Source: Saccoglossus kowalevskii
Taxonomy: Eukaryota > Hemichordata > Enteropneusta > Harrimaniidae
Assembly (NCBI RefSeq): GCF_000003605.2
Contig: NW_003145293.1
Coordinates: forward strand, 160,720-190,220
DNA length: 29,501 bases
Reading direction: 5' to 3'
Below, piece by piece: positions 20,942 to 29,501 of this stretch. The notes beneath the pieces are model-generated. The model was not told the DNA's origin, ran no database searches, and worked only from the letters and a program-made list of their open reading frames with translations. The translations under genes and the position numbers were made by a program. Each line of letters opens with the position of its first letter. The stretch's first letter is position 1.

Positions 20942-20949
20942 TGACGTCA
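20942..20949. promoter_or_regulatory. Perfect CRE palindrome TGACGTCA
   Basis: Second site of the cluster, in ATGACGTCACTCATC, where a TGAGTNNCGTCA-like AP-1/CRE overlap can also be read on the other strand. Confidence 0.35.
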
Positions 20950-21008
20950 CTCATCAGAACAACTTTTCGCAAACATATCAAAAATTTAAAGCCAGTGTCC
21001 CTTCAATA

Positions 21009-21016
21009 TGACGTCA
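21009..21016. promoter_or_regulatory. Perfect CRE palindrome TGACGTCA
   Basis: Third site of the cluster, 60 bp after the second, in ATATGACGTCATACA. Confidence 0.35.
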
Positions 21017-21516
21017 TACATTTTATCACTGTTCCACAAATGATATCTCACGAAAACACATTTGATTGCAGAAATCAACATCAGGTACATCTAACGGAAC
21101 GTGCAAGTGAAATCAGGGCGACTCGTACATTTTGATCACCGACCATACGCTTTGATGAATATACAGGTCCATATGTCGCATTCTAAGACCGTCGATATTG
21201 TGGCAGTCCATTTCGACTAATTTCAATATACATTTGCTTTTTGTTAAATTTTCAAAGTCTTTTATTGACCTGATGGTGATGATATTGTTATCCCCTGAAA
21301 TGGACGCTCCGCGTGTAATGGGCTATTGTACATTGTCCCTGCGCAGTATGAGATGAAATAAATGCCTTATCACTGAACACAACAAATGTATTTTGATGCA
21401 GGTCTGTTACTAGCATATTGACTCGAATATTCATCAAAGTTTTACAGTAATTTCGTCTACATTTAAAGAAATGAAATCACTGCTCATATAAAATTTACAG
21501 CTACGAGAAATAAAGG

Positions 21517-21708
21517 ATACTGTAAAATGACTAATTTTCACTGGCTTTAAATTTCGCTGATTTACCATTTCAGGCCTATTCAGTGGGTTTTAAGTTCACA
21601 GTTTTATCATTTAGATAATGTGTTCTATGCTAAATTTTTACATATGTTTAGCGCATTTTCCAATCAGCGAAATTAAAACCCAGTGAATAATTAAGCCTTT
21701 TACAGTAT
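21517..21708. mobile_element. TACTGTAAAA-type MITE, 192 bp, both ends intact
   Basis: The left end ATACTGTAAAATGACTAATT and the reversed right end ATACTGTAAAAGGCTTAATT begin inverted repeats of nearly 50 bases that both run on through TTCACTGG(C/G)TTT and TTTCGCTGATT. There is no coding capacity. It is the best-preserved of four related sequences in the window. Confidence 0.8.
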
Positions 21709-21740
21709 TTGTGTGTTTTTTCTTTGAATACTAAGTTATT

Positions 21741-21822
21741 TCTATTCTATCCTATTCTATTCTATTCTATTCTATTCTATTCTATTCTATTCTATTCTAT
21801 TCTATTCTATTCTATTCTATTA
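21741..21822 (+). repeat. (TTCTA)n microsatellite
   Basis: About 16 pentanucleotide units with one variant (TCCTA) near the left end. It starts 32 bases after the MITE. Confidence 0.97.
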
Positions 21823-24800
21823 AGTAGTTACATTTTTCTAAAAATTCGCATACTGCTTTGATACGCCGGATGATGGTTATCCAGGCCATGTATGTGTGTA
21901 CATGTGTGTGTGTGACTTGAAATATACAATACAAATAAGAAAGAGACATCCTTAACACGATGCGAGTTTACTTCCAGATGGGTGAATTCTATCCACGACT
22001 TCATTAGCTATCTATCGTATCTGATGTGCACAGACAACAACTACATCGCTATTTCGGTGATTTGTTTGCTATTCCCTAGGTACGCTAGAAAAATAGATTT
22101 CATTTCAGCGATGCTGGGCTACCCAAGAGACCGTTTACTTTTTTTTTTCTTCAGTGCCGAAGAGACCGCGGAGGGACTGTGAATTACTAACTGACTTGTG
22201 TGGTAGTCGGGATAACAGCCTATTTTTTGGTTACTAACACGGACCTCGTGGTTCTAATATGACCTCTAACGCACATGCTTCACGCTGTTTTCATAATTTT
22301 GTTGTTTTACTCAATAATAGATATCGAAACTAGTCCATCACTAGATAGCTATCAACATATTAATATCGCCGTATCATTGCGTTGTTTTTCCTCTGTACGA
22401 TAACAGCAATACAGGAGGGGAAAATGGTAAATAGGAGTTAGAAGTAAAAACAATAATTATATTAGATACTGTTCGCAGTGAAATGTCATCGGTAATTATT
22501 TTAAATTTCATTTGGAGTTTCCCCCCCCCCCCGGACTACGTCCAGCAGCCCCGCAAGCGGCTAACATGTGTTAATTTCATAATTGTTGATTTCGGAGATT
22601 AAAATAAGCACGCTGTCATGAAATAATATAAATTTCTCCATTTAAAACACATTATATGAAATGTACGAAATCCTCGCTGATTATATGTACTAGCCGCCAG
22701 CGGTCGTGCGATTGTGATAAATGAGGGCGCGCTTCTAATTTCTTTAACCTGCCTCGTTTGTCTTAGCTCCTAATGATCTTGTTTACATATTGATCTCATC
22801 GAATCAACCCTCTTTGTGGCGAAATGGCAGTTTATTGGCTTTCAGCGACGCGATGTAATTGTAGTGAAAATAGTCAACATCAGTGTTATTATCCGAAATA
22901 AAGATCACAGAAGCGTTATATCATAGTAGTGAACTTGAATTCAAACTTGCTGATTTCTTTTTTTCGACACACTATGAGGGAATGGCGCGGAATTTATATT
23001 AGCTACCGCAATAATTTTTAATATCATTTTGTCACAATGCGTGACCTTTTGAACTCGATGAAAACCGTGATTAATGATTTCTTTTAGAGCTGAAAACGAT
23101 TGTTTTATCACGATGTTTTCGTTCCTATACAATAAGCAATATTTAAGAATATTGATCATTTTGCATTTGTAACCCGGAACACGCTAATCCAAGCATCTTT
23201 TAAATCACGTGACAATGACGGTTACTACTTGCTCATTTGGTTTTCTTTACTCGTGACATTATACGATAACATCTGGAAAATTCGTGTGAAATGTAGAAAT
23301 AGTTTACCGTGTTGAATAATCAGATCGGAGTTCACTCCAAATTATTCATTAATTTAATCTGAATACATATAAATATAAAAAATACAAAATCTCCATGACA
23401 ACTGTATACCAATAAATAAATGAATACAAATTATTACGCAGTATGTTAGTACACCTCTAGCGTATACAATAATGAGAGGGACTATGATAGCTTTTTAAAA
23501 TGTCCAACTCGAAGCGTTCGTATACGAATTTTGTTTTCGAATTTCGTGTAACCTTGAATGACGGTTCTGGTTCGTTCTCTATCGCGCCTCAGTTTACAAC
23601 TCCCTGCACAATATAATATAAAATGCGACCCCATATCGAGTGTCACTAATTTGGATGACAATAAAGATATTGAGTGGATATGTTCAAATGAATATAGAGC
23701 TTGTCATCAAAAATATAGGCACAGGTTCACATCGTATTTAGCAACTTGAACGATCAGAATTTCGCCAACGATATTAGTTAACGTGATCAAGTGAAGAGTC
23801 AAGATTTTATCCCAAACTCTGGTATCTTTATCACGAGTGTATTAAAATCGATTTTAATGATACAATAACGTAAAATAAACTTAAAAGTATCATCGTGGGT
23901 AATAAAACAATATATTTTATTATCTCAGGGATACATGCCTGTTGTTTGGCGCCATCGTGACGGCTGATGCGAAGTTTTGCCCGAGTCACTTCGTTTTTTG
24001 TCATATCTCGTTTCAAACCCCTGTAGTTGGCTGTGAGCACACTACACAGAAGCAACCACGTGTCACCCCGCCCATTTTAAATAGTGACGCAATGTTCACG
24101 AGAACACGTCACGTTTTGCGGTGTATGACGCAACTTGAATGCGATGCAGCCACTAAGCAAATTCGAACAGTTCTACTTGAGTAGGCGTACATCAATCTGC
24201 ATTGCAATTTAGATCTCGGTAATACAGTCTGGCAAGTACGGAATGGGACTGGTTATATGACTACGGCATCACATCATTATAGAGGCGAGCAAGTCGACAC
24301 CTACTAAAGGCATATTTTTTTCTAACGGCCATTGAGTCAACTACGACCCACATTTATTGTATTAAGTAATGAATTAGAGTGCACATCTTCCTCGAATGTA
24401 TCATGATGGCTACGTCTAAAAAATAAGAAAATGCATGTATGGGGTATGTGAACAAGTCACAATGTTATTCAACATATCAAAACGTGTTCCTGTTCTTCTA
24501 AACTATATTAAATGTTAACCCAGGTTATTCTCTTACCGGCTCTTATCGGCTAATGTCGATAGAAAACTTGTATTGAAACGAGTAGTCTGGCGCCGTAATG
24601 TTTTCTAAAGGCGGCCATATTGGAGATAATCAACAGAGATGAAAGGACACCGGGTGACACTTTTCTTGGTAATTATCGCTTGTGGAACACTTAAGAGACT
24701 AATTGCATTTAATTGGATCTTAACCAAAATTTCTCTTAACCAAAACAACTGACAACAACAAGAGAGACCTCTCGTTTCCCAATGAGATTTCCCAATCAAT

Positions 24801-27774
24801 TTACCCGTCAATCACGTGATTGTTCTGGGCCAATCCGGTGAAGCGAAGCTTAGTATTTGTAGACTCGTACTCGCAGTCATCATCAAACGAAGTATACACG
24901 ACATTTGCAGACTCGCAATCGGCTTCTTGACCAGAAAGAATACCAAGCTAAAACATATACGTTATTACATTTGTGGATTTTTGACGACAAGAACTTGAAA
25001 CAAAGCTTTTTAAATTAACTAAGAGAGAATTGATGTCCATGGTGTATGTATGCTTGATTTGCATAAAAACAAAGGCGGAAATGTATACGTTTGTACTTAT
25101 TAGATATCCAATAGAAAATATCTACAAATGTACGACCCGTTTTAATGCCCAATCATCATTTCAGCGCGACTCTTTGAATAGTGCAGTGGGATTATTGTCC
25201 CATTATGTCATTATTCAACACCCATTGGTTGCAAAGAAGGCTCGTATTTTAACAAATTGTCGAGCAGGAGAAGCGAGCCTCAACTTTTCATTCATGGGGA
25301 GGGGGACATATACTATGATTGTCGGACAAAACGGTAACGTAATAAATCACATGTCTCATTGTACTAGCAGATCGCCTGGTTTGATAACAAAAGGTAATAC
25401 AAAGAAGTAAACCCCCTCTTGAAATGCAATTTGAATGTATACGTGCAAGAAGTCGAAGCATCGTTCCACCAGCTTTTCACCCTAGAAAAGCAGTGGCTAC
25501 AATGCGTATGACCAATTACCTAAACAACTTTTGTTATCATCTCGTTAGCTTTGGTTTGAGGTATTCAATGAATACCGATTTTACTTCTTACGCGGACAAT
25601 GCTTTTACTCCGACAAGCACACGACGTTTGTTTTGTGAACTAAGAAGCGATCTGCCAGCTGCAAGCCATGAATTAAAATCTAAGTGGGACTCACTCATAT
25701 GAAGGGGACGAAGGCGTGTTTTTGAGTTGGAGTAAATCGAATCTGGGTTCGGGTTTCGATGAACAGTTTTATTAAAGTTTTCATCCCTATTGCACAAGAA
25801 AACCATTATGTAATTCACCGTGAGCCACTGGCAGGCATGATAATTTTCTCACGATTTGATCGCATACTGGAAGGTCGATTCGTTACCGGTGTTACCTACA
25901 CACCATATGCAGAAACGTTGCAATTTCTAATAAAATTCGAGAAAATACGTTCGACTGTCAAGTTTCACCTTTGCCCATTGATCGGAATGCGGCACCCTTG
26001 AATGCAGTCACGTCATACCGTTGCACGGTGCCCTTAATATTGAAATTAACGCGGTATAACTGAGGAATCAATTCATAAGACAAATTTAATTTTTCATATT
26101 TTGCAGGAATTGCAAGGAACATGATTACAGTATATTGGTGTCAGGCGGAGTTCAGCGTTTAAAAAAAGAGGGAATCTTTGTCGGGGTTTTGCTAAAGCCC
26201 CTGAACACCGCGGTACGCGTGATGTTTTGATGAATGTGACATCAATGACTCACCTAGGGGGTCTAATTTACAGTTTGTGAATTTATTGTTACTTCCTGGG
26301 GTGCACATGGCGAGGGCGTGATGACGCGCAAAGGTTAAAACTGATCTGGAATATTAAAGTATTTAAATTGTAAATCCATCTATCCGATTTCATCTTACAT
26401 GACGCTTTTTCTGCAAATGGTCTGCAATTCGGGCGGTGGATGGCGATCTCGATGACTATCGCGTTAGTCTTTTTAAACGCAATTTTCCACTCCAAAATTG
26501 GCCCACTTACAAGCCCAATTGGTGGTAAAAGAAAATTTCTAAAACGTCTCTTGCTGCGATAGACACAAAATGTGCAATACAGCGGGAAGTACAAGCTGGG
26601 GAATCCCGATACAAAACGATTAAATCACGGAGGGGGCAGCGGTAGGCAAAACAGCGTGTCTAAAAAAAAGCGTGGTTAATGTATTTCGGCAAACAGCATG
26701 GTGTTCACGAATTGAGAGACAAAAACGTGTTAAATACGGAATACTGTCTTCCCAGTTACATTAGAAGAATAAGAATAATGACAAAACAGTTTGGATTTGG
26801 TCAAAGTGTAAACGTCAAAAAAAAAGTATTATTTAAAACGAGTTAGAGTCGGAGCGGGTGGTAAGGTCAAATGCGTGTTTGATTGTTTTGGTTTTCAGCT
26901 TAGAAATGATGAGTGGACACCTCCCCACAGTGTTAATATTTCAAACAAAAACATGAAAAGAATATGTTTGCAAATACATTTGGATCAAACAAACAAGTCT
27001 ATTGCTGCCGACAGAAAAGGAGAAAATGCGTTTGTATACGTAGCCGTTAAATCCACGGGCGACACTGTATCCACATCATCATTTAAGACGAGCTTTGAAG
27101 AGGGCGTCTTTTGAAATTTAGAACTTTCTCTTCTTAGTCATGAAATTTGAACAAAAAAAATATGACCAACAATGACTTTACTTGTAGTTTATTTATGCAC
27201 ACAAGGTGAATATGTGACAATATATCAATCGAAGATTTAATACAAGTTTGATGCTATGTCCAATTCTTCGTCCTAGTTTGTCGCTCAGACTTGTTATATG
27301 AGCAAAAAGACAAACACACTTATAAATATTAGATTTAAAATACTTTGCAATCAGGTCAAATCAAATCTAAGCATGCGCAAGCGTGGATTTCAAACAAACT
27401 TTGAAGGGGCGTATAAATTTGTGACCAATTGGTTTTGCGAAGACAAACGAGTGGGTGCATTTTTATTCAGGATATTGTAAATTTCGAGGACGAACGTTTC
27501 CGATATCGATCTGATTATCATCAATACTGATGTAAGTTGTGATCCAAGAAGAAAACTTAGATTTTAAAACGTTACAGTCGTCGCTCCGCGTACTTTTCAA
27601 TATGGGACTCACAGCGACGTATACAACGCGTGTAAAATACTTTCTCTGTTTACATGAAATTCGAATACTGGCATGGCGACTTTGCGCTTTAAATCTGTAG
27701 TTACTTGGAATTAAAAAAAATGGTGCACTCAATACTTAGTCAGTTGGTTTTAAATAATTCAAAGAATATCATGT
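21823..27774. other. Gene-free, CpG-rich intergenic sequence
   Basis: No gene is recognised in 6 kb. Open stretches of 60-126 codons between 24.8 and 27.5 kb lie in different frames, lack recognisable domains and are not linked by good splice sites. They are within chance expectation at this base composition. A 12-base C run is at 22521-22532, and a YY1-like GGCGGCCATATTG is at about 24610-24622. Confidence 0.55.
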
Positions 27775-28115
27775 ATTATTATACATCTGTCACCGTAACG
27801 CCATAAGTTACAGCGTGCCGTAATTTTGCGGTATTTTACGGGGTATTTTCATACTACCATATTTGGAAATGCGAATTCCAAATATGGAATGATTACGCGC
27901 GTAAGCGTCCTCTAATAATAAAAACAAACATGGCTGCCACCAGGATTTGACCGGACTCCATACAAAGAAGTTCGCTGATTCTGTTCTAAACTTTTGGGAT
28001 TTCGGCATTTCCATGATGTATCCTTGAAGGGAAAATATGTCGATACTGTCGATACTGCCGCTGTACTGTCTTCGTGCATACTTTGAGGTATCTTCGTAAT
28101 AACCTTATATTATTA
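27775..28115 (-). repeat. Composite dispersed repeat, copy B (inverted relative to 4192-4600)
   Basis: Read on the minus strand it aligns along most of its length with copy A: GATACC.CAAAGTATGCA, GACAGTACAGCG, GTTTAGAACAGAATCAGC, the CATATTTGGAA palindrome, and TATGGCGTTACGGTGACAGA. It lacks the right half of unit 1. It keeps CpGs (ACCGCAAAATTACGGCACGC) where copy A has TG or CA. The minus-strand open frames here derive from the repeat. Confidence 0.75.
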
Positions 28116-28559
28116 TATTCTAACGGTGGCATTATTTTGCGGTAGTCGATCCACTTCACGCGATATCTTTTTACCTCGTGATACCCCCTCCCCTCCGTCA
28201 CGGTGTTGTAAATCGGCACATAGCGCAACTCAGAATCGTCAGTTAACATCCTTTTTCTGCAACCTTGCAAGTGTTGGACACTTTATCGTATAAAGTCACG
28301 TAATCTGGAAGCTGCTCCCACTCACAAGATTTTTCTAATTTTCGACAAAGATCAAACGCTAAAAGTGGAGTCGCGTGATGACGTCTTGTTTACTTAAGAA
28401 CGTTCTGTAGAAACACTTTCGGGCAATTCAATTCCGAAATGGGGATAGTTCGGTTATGTGCACATTCAAACAGTTTTGCAAATTTAGCATTACAGATTCA
28501 AGTTTAAATTTCAAGAAATCATAAAATATTCAACATTCATATCTAAATCGTCATGTAGT
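28116..28559. other. Unannotated CpG-rich sequence before the minisatellite
   Basis: No gene, repeat or regulatory signal that I can support. CpG density falls sharply near its right end. Confidence 0.5.
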
Positions 28560-29128
28560 GATTGGTATGAGCACCTAATGAGTCCCTAACAGTGTGGAAA
28601 GTATTAAGAATGCCTCCAACATCTCCTAGCTTCTACCCGAACAATCAATACAATCGGAGGTGTGGACAGAATCCTCCATATTATTATTATCTATCTGATT
28701 TTTTAATATTGTAAAGGCTTTATTAAGGATCTTACCTGTCTCATAAAATGGAAGGTATAGGGACACCCCCTACACCATATCTTTCACGTGGATGACCATC
28801 AAATATCATCTATCTAAATCCTTAATATAGAGGTGGGTGTGTTCATTGCCTGCCATCTTCCACTTTTAATACAGATTTGAGCATGGGCACACATACCACA
28901 TTTTGTATTACCTAACTGAATCCTCAATAGTGTGATAGGTATGCCCATTATCTCTCACATCTCATATCAGCCCAATAATTTTTCAATAGTGGAGTGGTGT
29001 ATTTGGACAGTACCTCCCATGCCTCATATCACCTGATTGAGTTTTCAGTTGCGTGGTGTGTGTGTGTGTGTGTGTGTTCTGGAACTGTCTCATATCATCT
29101 AACTGAATCATCAATAGAGTAGAGGGTG
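28560..29128 (+). repeat. Degenerate copies of the 59-bp minisatellite
   Basis: Phrases such as CATATCA, CTAACTGAATCCTCAATAG, GAGGTGGGTGTG and GTACCTCCCATGCCTCATAT recur with drifting spacing. Similarity to the regular array increases from left to right. A (TG)n run interrupts it at 29056-29077. Confidence 0.7.
29056..29077 (+). repeat. (TG)n microsatellite
   Basis: Eleven uninterrupted GT units inside the degenerate part of the minisatellite. Confidence 0.95.
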
Positions 29129-29501
29129 TGAGTAGTACCTCCAATATCTCATATCATCTAACAGATTCTACAAATAGAGTAGTGGGTATGAGTAGTACCT
29201 CCAATATCTCATATCATCTATCCGAATCCTCAATAGAGTAGTGGGTATGAGTAGTACCTCCAATATTTCATATCATCTAACTGAATCCTCAATAGAGTAG
29301 AGGGTATTGGTAGTACATCCAATATCTCATATCATCTAACCGAATCCTCAATAAAGTAGTGGGTATGAGTAGTACCTCCAATATCTCATATCATCTAACT
29401 GAACCCTCAATAGAGTAGAGGGTATGAGTAGTACCTCCAATATCTCATATCATCTAACTGAATCCTCAATAGAGTAGAGGGTATGAGTAGTACCTCAATA
29501 T
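29129..29501 (+). repeat. 59-bp minisatellite array, continues past the window end
   Basis: Units begin AGTAGTACCTCCAATATCTC at 29131, 29191, 29250, 29309, 29368, 29427 and 29486. That gives a first period of 60 and then five of exactly 59. Each unit also holds CATATCATCTAACTGAATCC and a TAGAGTAG(A/T)GGGTATG end. The last unit is cut by the window edge. Confidence 0.97.

Larger units (their letters stand above)
20061..21516. other. Gene-free sequence with CRE palindromes
   Basis: No coding region is supported. Three perfect TGACGTCA sites are listed separately. GGCGGCCATATTG at about 20486-20498 resembles a YY1 site. Confidence 0.55.

Noticed and set aside
25030-27480. Run of plus-strand open stretches that might be exons of a second gene
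   Set aside because: They are in different frames, no good donor/acceptor pairs link them, and none shows a recognisable domain.
1-29501. CRISPR arrays, operons, bacterial promoters or ribosome binding sites
   Set aside because: The spliced gene shows the DNA is eukaryotic; the only regular short array is the 59-bp minisatellite, which lacks the repeat-spacer pattern.

Overview
This is eukaryotic nuclear DNA: one spliced protein-coding gene occupies the left quarter, and the rest is AT-rich, repeat-strewn intergenic sequence. Seven plus-strand coding exons with GT donors and AG acceptors join in a single open frame of 2010 nt, encoding 669 residues plus a stop. They give the catalytic domain (from just after the catalytic Asp), the P domain and the C-terminus of a kexin/furin-type proprotein convertase (PCSK family). 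Several core motifs resemble vertebrate PCSK7 most. The tail differs: about 219 residues, acidic then basic, with no cysteine and no membrane segment. The 5' exons (signal peptide, prodomain, catalytic Asp) lie upstream of the window.

Compact introns, many short inverted-repeat DNA elements (MITEs) and a mosaic CpG pattern suggest a non-vertebrate animal, probably a marine invertebrate. A hemichordate or other invertebrate deuterostome is a guess from general feel; the sequence does not prove it.

Layout: 1-734, end of an upstream intron with two CTCF-like motifs. 735-7579, convertase exons and introns; the introns hold several MITE families. 7580 to about 11200, CpG-poor 3' region with several AATAAA hexamers and a long hairpin, perhaps a long 3' UTR. 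About 11.2-12.6 kb, a block of three repeats. 12.6 to about 28.5 kb, a CpG-rich gene desert with no convincing gene, holding scattered MITEs, a hAT-like element, a pentanucleotide microsatellite and CRE palindromes. 28.56-29.50 kb, a CpG-poor 59-bp minisatellite that becomes regular toward the right edge and runs off it.

The most informative large-scale signal is CpG density. By hand count it is roughly 6-12 per kb through the gene and its 3' region, and near 50 per kb in the desert. Copies of the same repeats have lost CpGs inside the gene but kept them outside. That is the expected footprint of gene-body methylation, and it suggests the transcription unit extends to about 11 kb. I found no clearly new molecular system. 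The convertase tail, the CpG domain structure and the hairpin are the points most worth following up.
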